Assembly (NCBI RefSeq): GCF_027596085.1
Contig: NC_072452.1
Span: 7,446,790-7,510,789 of the forward strand
Length of the DNA: 64,000 bases
From: Anoplopoma fimbria
Lineage: Eukaryota; Chordata; Actinopteri; Perciformes; Anoplopomatidae
Direction: 5' to 3'
Shown here: one piece after another, positions 1 to 15,099 of the stretch
Layout: every line of letters starts with the position of its first letter
Position numbering within the stretch: the first letter of the stretch is position 1
Translations under genes and position numbers: made by a program
Notes under the pieces: generated by a model
What the model saw: the letters and a program-made list of their open reading frames with translations, nothing else
Told to the model about the DNA's origin: nothing
Databases searched by the model: none

Positions 1-748
1 ACAGGCGTTCCATCTTATTAGCGCTTTTCTGCATATAAGAAGACGGGATGTGCTGTAAAATCACAAATGAAACAACCCACTCCTATTTTCATATTACAGC
101 CACTTTTCAAGACTGAAAAATACTTCTTCCAAAATAACAAGCTAAACTGACGTAGTGGATGTTGAGGCTGCCTTATTTATTGTTAACTAGGGGTGGGAAT
201 TTAACTGGCAGTCAAGCCAACTGGTCTTAATGAAACACACTGAAAAAAAGACAAAAGCATTGAAAAGTGGTTGAAAAAAATGTCTTTGTAAAACCGGTAA
301 TGGCATAAATACGATTCCTGCCTACACGAGAATAATAGAAATGGGCACAATTTACTGGCCGATATAAAAGCAGAACCCTCTGCAGTGTTGTTACTAGCGC
401 TCTGTACTCAGCAGTGGAGAACACACTCTCTGCTTCGACACTAGTGCCAGTGAAACGCATTGTTTTCCACAACTCTGTACAGGCTGTTATATTACATAAA
501 CAAAGACCAGCGCATACATACCACAGTGAGCGCACAATAAATAAGAAAAAAAGGTCTGTTGTTGGGACTTTCTGACAAAGTAACCACTGAACAACTGCTC
601 AAGACCACCTGCATCTGGGTGGAATTTGCTAAACCAGTTAGAATTTGAATCTTTAAATGGGCATATCTAAATGCAAACAGGTATGTGCTAAGGTAAAAGG
701 TATTTTAAAAACAAAAAAGGCAGCAAATTGCCATGTGGCCACTCTTAC

Positions 749-3397
<2,649 letters not shown>

Positions 3398-4064
3398 TTC
3401 TGTAACATCTTCTGGATAACTTCAATTTAAGACTGGCTTGAGATCCTCAGAAATTGCAAGACAGGAGTGGTTGCATGTGACCTATAATATGACAGAGACA
3501 TTTAGAGAGAGAGATACACTTTAAGACCTTTTTCTCAATTAAACACAGCAGAAAAAAATTCTACAAACGCAAATATGCACATGTTAGCAGAAATCCCATC
3601 CTCTGTAGTGAGCAAGTGTTTCTTTGATGCCTTTGAGAGAGAAAAAAAAAACGGTTTCACATGGTAACAGTGGGCGTACTTTAATGCGCCTGTCACGCTC
3701 AGCTGTCGAGCCATTGGCTCCCTCTCTTTCTCTGCTCCCTTGGCTTACAGACGTCACGCAACGAACATTGGAGTCTCTTCCTCAATGGCCAAATATGGCA
3801 CTGCCTTATCCGCCCCATGCATATCTCAACCAATCAAAAGACAGTATCAACATCAACAAGATACTGCAGGCCACAGGGGGGGGGGAAACACAACTATTGC
3901 ATGGTTGTGATTGTTGTAAATTTGTGGCACAAACATCAAAACTCAAAAATAGGATTGTGACATTGTCCATAACACGGAAATGCATGTAAATGTCTTTTTT
4001 GGGGGGGAGTAAAGGACAATAAAAGCATTTTCTTAGTCCTGAAAAGCTCAACTTTAACTACACC

Positions 4065-4097
<33 letters not shown>

Positions 4098-4490
4098 GTG
4101 CGTAGCTGCCTCTCTGGCAAAAAAAAAAAAAGAAGTGTGTCAACCCTACTGCTGCTAGTGAGTAGTTAGAAGACTTTGAAAGCAGCAGTCAGGTTCAAAG
4201 GAGGTGTGATGTTACTCACGGGGATCTCTTATCACAACACCCACACTGAGACGTTGGTGGGTGTCTCTCCATGTACTGGTGAGTACATGGAGGAGACTCT
4301 GGTTTTATGGGTGTAGACTGAGAAAGTGGCGCCAAATTGATCAGTGTCACAAATGTTTTTAGTGCAGATCAACACACACACGCACGCACACACACACCGG
4401 GTCCTCCTCCTGCTCCTCGCCGGCGCGGCCACGCTCTCCTCCGGCTCCTGTCAAAAATTGACACCGGTGCTCGCGCCCCTCTAAGCTCGC

Positions 4491-4529
<39 letters not shown>

Positions 4530-5020
4530 GGGGAAATGCGACCCCCCCCCACCAGCACGTGCGCTTCTCTCTGACCTCGAGGCATCACGAGCTTCACCCC
4601 CCCCCCCCCCCCCCATGAACCCGTCTTGGAGCGAAACAAACACAAACAACGCAGCGCTACTGAGCTAGCATCATGCTAACACAAGCTAGCTCCTCACCAC
4701 AAACTACTCCCAGGTGTGTGTGTTACTGTGTGTTCATGTGTGTTACTGTGTGTTGTGTGTGTGTGTTACTGTGTGTGTTAATGTGTGTGTGTGTGTCGTA
4801 AACACACCAACACGTCTTTACCTCCTTTAAAGCATGCTATGCTAACAGCTAGCCATGCTAACGTTACCTAAAAAAAAAAAAAAAAAAAAACACACACAGA
4901 CACACACACGTCGTCCATCTTGCCTCTCGGGAGTCCCAGCAGCATAAAGCAACTAACACTTTGTTTACAAACACATAAAGTTGTCCTGGACAACAACACG
5001 TCCGTGTCGCCGTGTTAGAG
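3398..5020 (-). other. stag2: STAG2 5' untranslated and first-intron sequence with simple repeats
   Basis: No coding exon is seen here. The start-codon exon carries 5' UTR to the right of 3397, with an uncertain acceptor. The stretch holds a CA run (about 4065-4095), a T run of roughly 35 (about 4494-4528), a run of 18 C (4597-4614), a TGTGTTACTG-type minisatellite (4712-4797) and an A run at 4871-4890. Several GCTAGC/GCTAAC hexamers lie at 4664-4862. Confidence 0.7.
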
Positions 5021-5034
5021 TAGATATACCTCCT

Positions 5035-5066
<32 letters not shown>

Positions 5067-5520
5067 CCCCTAAAACAACCCCGCGGCTCGTTAGCCTGCT
5101 AGCTTAAAACTAGCAGCGAGCTAGCGAGGCGTCCGCGCGCACGGCTCGTCCGGAGCTAGCCCGGCGAGCGCGAGCTAGCGAAATACAAATCAACTAACTT
5201 CCACATCGCGCGCTCCGCCATTTTACGGATAACTTACCGCGGTGCGGCGCGCGGCGGCGGCGGCTCGTAACTTTTCCTGCTCACACACGGCCTGCGTCCC
5301 GACCCCGCTGCGATCCTGCGAAGAAGAAAGAGTTTAAAAGTCGCGGTCAGAGGCGGTTTCGGACGTTCTCTCTCCCCGCTCGCTCCGTAGTTCGGTTTGT
5401 TGTTTCGACGACCTGGGAGGAGGAAACCTGGAGCAGAGCTGCCATCTAGCGGCCGCGGAGGAGGCGTCCGGCCCGGGGGGGCGCTGCTGCCCTCTGGTGG
5501 CCGCGGGGGAACTACACCCG
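5020..5520 (-). promoter_or_regulatory. stag2: CpG-island promoter and first exon of STAG2
   Basis: This is the most GC- and CpG-rich segment near STAG2. It sits upstream of the start codon on the minus strand. A donor (AC at 5236-5237 on the plus strand) suggests a non-coding first exon running from 5238 to somewhere near 5400. A YY1-like GCCATTTT lies at 5217-5224. A CT run occupies 5031-5066, and GCTAGC hexamers occur at 5098, 5120, 5155 and 5174. The transcription start is inferred, not seen. Confidence 0.75.
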
Positions 5521-7370
5521 CCCTCCTATTTATGTTAATGAGATAATAATACTGTAACTATAATAATGTAAACATATAATAATTATAAATTCTGTCTGTA
5601 TTTGTAAGATATATATTTTTTTTTATATTTCTTACTTACTTATTTTAAATACTATTATTTAAAATACTTTATTTTTACGTTTGTTTTTTCTAATATGAAC
5701 CTTGTTTGCACTATATATTTATGCTGCTGTAATCCTGTAAATTTCCCTGCTGCGGGACTAATAAAGGATTATCTTATTTTATCTTATACAGTTTGTCTTC
5801 TGTTCCCTCTTTAAGTCTTGTTGATTTGTAAAATGTTATTTATGTTCAGCACTTGTAATGAGATAATAATACTGTAACTATAATAATGTAAACATATAAT
5901 AATTATAAATTCTGTCTGTATTTGTAAGATATATATATTTTTTTATATAAGATATATATCTTAACTATGTTGGTTAAATACTGACTTAAATCTGTCTTAG
6001 TCTCATTGATTTTTGAACAAGGGTAGAAGAAAATATATTATAATGTGTTTATAAGATATATATCTTTTTTTTTTTTTTTTTTTAGTTATTGTGGAATTTT
6101 TTTTCTTACTTACTTATTTTAAATACTATTATTTAAAATACTTTATTTTTACGTTTGTTTTTTCTAATATGAACCTTGTTTGCACTATATATTTATGCTG
6201 CTGTTATCCTGTACATTTCCCCTTATTTTCCTGTAAATTTATTTAAGTTATTGTGGATTTTTTTTCTTACTTACTTATTTAAAATAATTTTAAATATATA
6301 TTATTAAAAATAAATTTTTTTACGTTTGTTTTTTCTACTATGAACCTTGTTTGCAATATATATTTATGCTGCTGTAATCCTGTAAATTTCCCTGCTGCGG
6401 GACTAATAAAGGATTGTCTTATTTTATCTTATACAGTTTGTCTTCTGTTCCCTCTTTAAGTCTTGTTGATTTGTAAAATGTTATTTATGTTCAGCACTTG
6501 TAATGAGATAATAATACTATAACTATAATAATATAAAAATATAATAATTATAAATTCTGTCTGTATTTATAAGATATTTATTTTTATTTTTTTTTTAAGT
6601 TATTGTGGAATTTTACGTTTGTTTTTTCTACGATGAACCTTGTTTGCAATATATATTTATGCTGCTGTTATCCTGTAAATTTCCCCTTCTTTTCCTGTAA
6701 ATTTCCTTTAAGTTATTGTGGATTTACTTATTTAAAATAATTTAAAATATATATTATTTAAAATACTTTTTTTTACGTTTGTCTTTTCTACTATGAACGT
6801 TGTTTGCAATATATATTTATGCTGCTGTAATCCTGTAAATTTCCCCGCGAAAAAAAATTAAAAATAAATAAAGAAAAACCATTTAATGAGAAGGTGTGTC
6901 CAAACTTTTGACTGGTACTGTATTTCTTTTTTTTAATTATTGTGGATTTTTTTTTCTTGCTTACTTACTTATTTAAAATACTTGTTTGTGTTTTTCTACT
7001 ATTTACCTTGTTTGCACTATATCTATGCTGCTGTAATCCTGTAAATTTCCCCGCTGCGGGACTAATAAAGGATTGTCTTATTTTATCTTATACAGTTTGT
7101 CTTCTGTTCCCTCTTTAAGTCTTGTTGATTTGTAAAATGTTATTTATGTTCAGCGCTTGTAATGAGATAATAATACTATAACTATAATTGTTCAATCTGT
7201 GTTTATAAGATATATATCTTTTTCTTTTTTCTTACTTACTTATTTAAAATACTTGTTTGTTCTTTCTACTATGTACCTTGTTTGCAATATATATTTATGC
7301 TGCTGTAATCCTGTAAATTTCCCCGCTGCGGGACTAATAAAGGATTATCTTATTTTATCTTATCTTAGAT
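5521..7370 (+). repeat. Tandem array of LINE-tail-containing repeat units
   Basis: AT-rich units repeat with a period near 645 bp. Each contains GGGACTAATAAAGGAT followed by a TTATC/TTATT-rich tail, with tails near 5737, 6381, 7029 and 7310, all on the plus strand. The segment after the tail (TTGTCTTCTGTTCCCTC and onward to AATGAGATAATAATAC) is repeated as well. The same composite recurs at 39471-39949. I infer a LINE 3' end captured into a tandem repeat. There is no coding potential. Confidence 0.8.
6846..6920. mobile_element. Half of a Tc1/mariner-like MITE inside the array
   Basis: Only the right half of the MITE described at 13054 is present. It runs from the A-rich middle to the end motif GACTGGTACTG and is followed by TA at 6921-6922. 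Confidence 0.8.
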
Positions 7371-8463
7371 AACCTGTCCATAACATGAATGAATGAATCC
7401 CCTGTGTCATAGGGAATTTAATTCATCCATGTATATTTTGACTTCACCACCTTAGACCACATCTATATAAAGGGAAATATGTAGAGAAGTCATCTAGATA
7501 TTGCTGCTCCCAAAGTATCACAGCAGAGAAAAATGAGTGTTTTATAGCTTATAAAATGTTATATAGTCATTAAAACTGAATTAACTCCTGTGGAAAATTC
7601 ACACTCCCAGTTTAACAAAGTTAAGCAAACCCTTTCTAAGTGGTTTAGCTGGTCTCCTCTTTACACCAAATCCAACCAGTTGCAGTTTGACATTGCACTG
7701 AGTAGTGGTAATCAAAGAAAAACATTTTTAAATCCAAACATTACAATTTATTCAATCTTGATGATACAACAGATTGCATGATGGAATGGTAAAATAATTT
7801 CACACCACACTGATTACTTGCAGGCCATGGTTGTAGGCTCTATATTAGAGTTGATTTTGTCAGTTAAAAATGATTTTTAATGGATTAATGATCTACCTTT
7901 AAACATTGCCATACAGAGCAGCACACATTGAGAAAATTAAAGTCCCCAAGTACGCAAGACTAAATAGATGATTGAGACACATAAGTGTATGAAACCAAAT
8001 TATATCCAGTTCAACTGCCATGTCCAAAATAAATCAACAAAATGAGACACAAGTACATGAACCTAGAGAAAGGCACCTCTGGCAAGAAAGAGTGTTATAT
8101 AATGGTAATTCATTTTAAACTGTATTTACAAGTTTCAGTACCTATTAAAGGCCAATAAAAATCAACACCAGTTATTTATAATATCATCCAATCATATATA
8201 AAGATAAAGAGGTTTTTATTGTCATTGTAGTGATACAACTAAATTCCGTAGCCCTCAGCCATATTAACATCTATTTACCATCTCGATGATTGTGAAAATA
8301 TAGTTGTCTTGTGAGGATTACTCATTCTTTCATTCTCATTCACATACAAACAAAATTATTATATATTATATATCACAGGCTATCTACATTTTTATATTAA
8401 AATACAATATTATGAAGACAGTGAGAAAACAGCATTGACGTTTGGCAAGAGTCTGAGATTCCC
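7371..8463 (-). other. xiap: XIAP 3' UTR and downstream spacer
   Basis: There is no gene-like ORF. The part next to 8463 should be XIAP 3' UTR. A minus-strand AATAAA candidate reads as TTTATT at 8215-8220, about 250 nt after the stop codon. Nothing else is recognised from 7371 to about 8150. Confidence 0.6.
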
Positions 8464-10148
8464 TTAGGCGATATATGTCTGGATCTTCTGTGTTATGGCT
8501 CCACAGCAGATTGGACACTTGACGAGCGACTCTGAACACTTCTTACAGGTGACCAGATGACCACATGGAATGAAGACGATACAGATATCTCTGTCCATAC
8601 ATATTTTGCACTGTTTCTCCCTTTGCAGCTCTCGCAGTTTCTCCATTGGGTCCTTATCTGGAAGAAAGATAGGGGTGGGGGATAAAGGTCAAAATGTGTT
8701 TCCTCATCACTGCTGCTCAGGATTTGTTTTTTCGGTTGTCAACAACGGTATTTGTTTATGCTATGACCGAGGTTCGGCATGCAGCGGGTGCAGTACCTTG
8801 CTCCAGTGAGTTGGCAGCCTCGCTCTGTGTGTTGTTAAGATCCTCCATAAGTGCTTCCACGGTGGAGTAGCCGGAGCCGGTCTTGCTGATTTTCTCCAAG
8901 ATGGTCTTTTCCACCACACCGGGCTCCAGACCCATCTCTATGGCCTTCTGAGCCATGGGAGACTGCAGCACCTCTGAACACAGAGAGAAAAAACAAGAAA
9001 TACTTCTTTATTCAGTCACCTTATTTTAATTAGTTACCTGTACATTTTTTCAGTACGTCGTAATTTATTTAAGTACAGGAGATGTTTTAAACTATTCTTA
9101 AATCCTCAAATAAGGATAGTCAAATAAAACAAAGTTAATGTTTACCATTCACATGACCAGAAAATCCATTCTGCTGACTTGAAGTCTGAAAACAAACATG
9201 GTCATAGTTATTTTCTGAATAATGCAAGAAAAAGAAAAGCCTCAGTGACATTGGTTCAGTAACAACATATTTGATTAAAGACAACATTTTTCACATAACC
9301 AAAGAATGTATACTTGTTCAGAGACCAAACAGAAAAAACTAAATCTTGTTTTGGGGATTTTTTGGGGATGTTTTGGGGATGTTTTGGGTGAGCATCACTG
9401 CAGTTAATGGATAAGTTAACACTTTTGAAGTGGGTCTCAAAACAACATCTACATGCCAATATCTACGTGGACCTATGGCTGTCCATACTGGCAGCAAAGA
9501 CATCCCCTCTTAAAATGATTTTAATGTAACATTTTGTACTAAAAAACACTGTAATTTGGAAGATATCTACAGTACCTGCTATGTCTAATTCAGATTGATG
9601 AAGCATCACTTAGCTCAAAATGAACTTAAGCACCAACAATGCTTTGAAAAGAACACTCAGGCATGTGAGCATTGCTTTAGGACAGAGTATTATCCTTTAA
9701 ATGGCTGGAAGAAATTTAATTCAGGTTTAGACATATTATGGATTTAAATATTTTGGATACAAGGTAGCACCATTCTGAGTACTACTATTTCCTTTTATCC
9801 TAACACACTGTAAAACAAAATGTTGACATTCGAGTGAAGCATATCATCGGCCAGGAATTAGGCGTTCACTGGGTTTCGCTAAGTGCTTATCCTGAATAGA
9901 GGAAATACAGTTTCTTGTTTACATTACAAAAATATTTGGCAGACTCAACAGAAACCCAGTTACTAAAAATGCATGTAAAAGCACTGGATGCTTACAGCTC
10001 TATTTCGTCGTGGGTCTTGTAGCTGGATAGTGTTGACAAATTCTTGTCCTTTTTCTGCTAACAGGAAGCTGCATCTGTTTAAAAAAAACAAACGTGTAAT
10101 TTTATTATAACAAAATCAAATGCTGCAGCAAAAAGATAAAAAAAGGTG

Positions 10149-10180
<32 letters not shown>

Positions 10181-11328
10181 TAAGAAAGGGGACTTTCATG
10201 GCTGTTCTTACCCAGGGTAGTGTTTGGCATGTTCTTCCCAAGGGTCTTCTTCAGGCTGCCAGCCTTTCAGACCTCCGCCACAGCGGAAACACAACACCCT
10301 GTCTCCTCCTGTCCCTGCAAGGACACACACACACGATTCAATCTTGCTTGCACTCATAGCTATGATCAAATACCTGAGAAAACAATGAGCAACTCAAAGT
10401 TCACTCAAAGGTGTCTGTGCTGTACCTGCGCTGTAGAAGCCAGCTCTGGCAAGCCTCTCGTGGTCAATAGGATGCAGGACACCTGAAAAGCTGCTAAGCC
10501 TCTCCTCAAAACTCCCCATATTGACACGAGTGTATGCATGTGGCCTGCTGCCGCTCTCCTCCTCCATTGTTCCCCACTGGGATGGGACGTTGCCCACATC
10601 GTGACCAAGGATGAAGAAGCAGTTGGGGAAATGTTTGGTATGCTCTGCCCAGGCGGTGTCCCCGTCTTCCCAACCGCCCAGCATGCCACCACAGCAGAAA
10701 CACTGCACCCGGTCCTCAAGGCCGAGGTAGTAGAGGCCGGCTTGGGCCAGATCCCGGGGTCTCACAGGAGAAGTAGAGGGCCAAGAAGAGAGGGTCTGAA
10801 GCCGGGCCTCCTCACTCCTCATGTGAGGGGCCATCGGGTAGGTTGACTCATCGACCACCTCTCCTGTTCTCAATCGATATAGCATGTCTTCTGCTTCTTC
10901 GTTGTATGTGGAACCGTTGGTCAGTCTATTGTCACGACTCAGGTTGTAATTGGTGCGGTGGATGCAGCTGAGAAACCTGCATGATGGGGAAACCTGTAAT
11001 AACGGGGAAAGTACAATTAAGCAACTTAGAACAGGATGAAAACAAAGAAAAGTTAATCCTTTGTGATTTTCATTACTATTCCAACTACCTCTTTATGCCT
11101 CTCCACAGGTGTGTCTCCCCTGCACCAGTTTTCCACAGTCTCCTCGCAGCTAAAACAGCAGACCCGATCGCCATGGCCAGTGAAGTAGAAGCCGGCCCGG
11201 GCCAAGTTTTCTGCTGGTACCTGCTGGGCCAGACTGGAGCCAAGGAATGAGTCCAGGCGACTGTTGATCTGGGAAAAATCAGCCATGTGATCTGTCTCCA
11301 AATTGCTGTCTTGTCTAAGATCAGACAT
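8464..11328 (-). CDS. xiap: XIAP, X-linked inhibitor of apoptosis, BIR-UBA-RING E3 ligase
   Basis: Cytosolic caspase inhibitor and RING ubiquitin ligase, also active in NOD2/NF-kB signalling. Seven coding exons are seen: 11328-11089, 10993-10426, 10314-10212, 10074-9996, 9185-9146, 8973-8797 and 8657-8464, giving 466 residues (human 497). BIR1 is at about 24-92, BIR2 at about 142-210 and BIR3 at about 246-312, each with CxxC and a distal H/C. A short linker precedes the UBA domain (about 344-400, MGL loop), and the RING (CKICMD, PCGHL, CPIC) runs to the C terminus. No CARD is present, which separates it from cIAP1/2. The pre-BIR2 segment keeps RTGEVVD, whose Asp matches the caspase-3-binding Asp148. 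BIR3 differs at caspase-9 contact positions (see findings). The neighbour STAG2 is the same as in human Xq25. The start is the ATG opening MSDLRQ. Confidence 0.95.
9186..9995 (-). other. xiap: XIAP intron
   Basis: Non-coding sequence between the 79-nt exon that ends BIR3 and the 40-nt linker exon. A short direct triplication of TTTTGGGGAT lies near 9350-9390. No other structure was seen. Confidence 0.7.
10152..10178. repeat. (TA)n microsatellite in a XIAP intron
   Basis: Pure TA dinucleotide run between the two exons that encode BIR3. Confidence 0.95.
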
Positions 11329-12960
<1,632 letters not shown>

Positions 12961-13053
12961 GAAATCGCCAAAGTGGGGAAGTGGGGAAGCCCCAACAACA
13001 TAGACAGATTTATTTGATATTCATCATTAACACAGCCTGCTTTAGGATATATA

Positions 13054-13286
13054 CAGTACCAGTCAAAAGTTTGGACACACCTTCTCATTCAATGGTTTTT
13101 CTTTATATTTATTTGTATTTGTTTCTACATTGTAGATTAATATTGAAGACATCCAAACTATGAAGGAACACATATGGAATTATGTGGTAAACAAACAAAT
13201 GGTCAACCAACCAGAATATGTTTTATATTTTAGATTCTTCAAAGTAGTTGAATGAGAAGGTGTGTCCAAGCTTTTGACTGGTACTG
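13054..13286. mobile_element. Tc1/mariner-like MITE, copy 1
   Basis: Non-autonomous element with inverted ends CAGTACCAGTCAAAAGT and its complement, about 233 bp long and without an ORF. The left flank is TA; the right flank has mutated to TG. Similar elements are widespread in fish genomes. Confidence 0.88.
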
Positions 13287-13498
13287 TGCATACTATGCAA
13301 ATATTTTTCTCCATTCTTGTATGCAAATCCAATGCAGCAGTAGGAGACAATGTCCACTGCAGTACAGCTTGCAAATATAAACACACATACCACATTTGTC
13401 TAACTAATCACACATGGTGTCATAATGCAAAGTTAGAAATGGCAGATGTAAAAGATGAAAATTATTTAATATTCATGTATAACGATGATCATAACAAC
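13287..13498. repeat. Dispersed 210-bp repeat, copy A
   Basis: Unclassified sequence that matches 21840-22049 in reverse complement at high identity. It includes an ORF fragment found at both places. No terminal repeats or tail are obvious. Confidence 0.85.
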
Positions 13499-13572
13499 GG
13501 TTCACCAGTTCATAGACAGATGTTCTTTTTATTTGATATTCATCATTAACACAGCCTGCTTTAGGATATATA

Positions 13573-13798
13573 CAGTACCAGTCAAACATTTGGACACACC
13601 TTCTCATTCAATGGTTTTTCTTTATTTTTATTTTTTTCTACATTGTAATTAATATTGAAGACATCCAAACTATGAAGGAACACATATGGAATTATGTGGT
13701 AAACAAACAAATGCTCAACAAACCAGAATATGTTTTATATTTTAGATTCTTCAAAGTAGTTGAATGAGAAGGTGTGTCCAAACTTTTGACTGGTACTG
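13573..13798. mobile_element. Tc1/mariner-like MITE, copy 2
   Basis: Same family as copy 1, about 226 bp, flanked by TA on both sides (13571-13572 and 13799-13800). Confidence 0.9.
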
Positions 13799-13839
13799 TA
13801 TGTGTGTTGCTTGTGTGACAGAACACATTTGTTAACTTA

Positions 13840-14180
13840 AGTTTCTATCCAGTACTGCTCTTGAGCTAGTATTTCGACTACTTTACACTTCTAATACTCT
13901 ACATACTACATTTAGCTTCCTAGAGAAATATTGTACCTTTTACTCTACTATCATTTTAAACTGAGAGCTATAACAATACATAGATAAAGATTTTGAAACC
14001 CTACCATGAGCTAATAAAATCCCTCCCCTAAACATTAATGCTGCTTGAGTCATAATTCTAGACATTAGTATATAATAAAATAATTCAAGCACAGATCACT
14101 TTTTACTTGTAATAGCTTAACATTGTGTATGCAGCTACTTTTACTTAAGTACATGAAAGTACTTGTACCCCAACTGTTTA
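13840..14180. repeat. Degenerate teleost interspersed repeat (possible)
   Basis: Fragments such as TTTTACTTAAGTACATGAAAG and ATATTGTACCTTTTACTC resemble a common fish repeat that begins GTGGTGGAAAGTAACTAAGTA. A clearer copy of that repeat lies at 49868. The copy here is divergent and its limits are approximate. Confidence 0.45.
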
Positions 14181-15099
14181 TAGTGAGCACGTTTTAACAG
14201 CAATACTTAAAACACTTATAATAGGCACACATTATTAAAATGTTAGGCTAAAGAAGGAAGGTCTGACGTAAACTGAGACATGCTTTAAGAGTTATCAACA
14301 TTTTACAATCAACTATATATGAATTACCCCAAAAAGCGAAAGGAATTGACACTTCGCTAAGCAGACGAAAAAACACTGATCATTTGGGTGCAGAAGCGTG
14401 GGTGCTGTAACATTAACTATGTATCAAATCATAACATGAAAACAATGCAGAAAGGGTCACTTGTGTGAGAATAATTACCCAGATCTGAGGTATCAGAGAT
14501 ATATAGTCATTTTCAGCTGTCTTGCCTGCAACAATGTTATGGTTCCCTCTCGTCAATTCATTGACGGCTTTACAAGGCAGGTTGTACACAGTGAGTTTTA
14601 AGAGCTTTTTCGCTGATAAAGCCAGGCAACCACCAGGCAATCACAATTAGCTACTAGCTGGAGCATTTATCATCTTAAAAGCCAGCTATTTCCCTCAGGA
14701 GCTGTCCAGAAATACATTTGCTGGATCCATTGATTACGTGTACGATAAATAAATACATCCTAGACATACTTAAACAGGCTGAACACTGTTTTTTATTAGA
14801 ATTTTTTGCAACAATTCAAACGTAAAAAAAAGAGATCACAAGAAATTAGGCTGCAGCGTTAAATAGACCACACTTAGTGCCATAGAGAGTGTTTTTTGAT
14901 CTGAGTAGTTTCACTGACCCATCTGAGGAGCTGATAATGGCGCAGGAAAGTCCAACTTTATTCATCTTCCACCTGTTACGCATCTAAGTGTATCACACCA
15001 GGCCGCTCAGGGAGGACTGACTGGGATGAAAACTCTCATTATGTAACATGCTATGGCAGGGACTCGAACTGGAGCATGACTCTTAAGTTGGTAAAAGAA
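14181..15099 (-). other. psmd10: PSMD10 3' UTR and spacer
   Basis: No gene-like ORF. A minus-strand AATAAA candidate reads as TTTATT at 14792-14797, which would give a 3' UTR of about 300 nt. Nothing else is recognised. Confidence 0.55.

Larger units (their letters stand above)
12999..13798. repeat. 512-bp-spaced duplication carrying two MITE copies
   Basis: The flank beginning CATAGACAGAT at 12999 and the MITE that follows it reappear at 13511. Between the two copies sits a separate 210-bp dispersed repeat. The second copy has a small insertion after the shared start. Confidence 0.85.

Noticed and set aside
3624..3989. 121-codon plus-strand ORF in the STAG2 5' intron region
   Set aside because: Intronic, antisense to STAG2, with no recognisable protein features.
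4359..4649. ORFs across the poly-T and poly-C runs upstream of STAG2
   Set aside because: They are driven by homopolymers (poly-Lys, poly-Phe, poly-Pro). The runs may also be partly sequencing or assembly error.
10538..10846. Plus-strand 102-codon ORF inside the XIAP BIR2 exon
   Set aside because: Shadow frame of the minus-strand coding exon, with no recognisable protein pattern.
13180..13395. Identical ORF beginning MWYVCLYLQAVLQWTLSPTAA at 13180-13395 (minus) and 21938-22138 (plus)
   Set aside because: The identity reflects the shared 210-bp dispersed repeat. The frame is short and runs into unrelated flanks, so it is not taken as a gene family.
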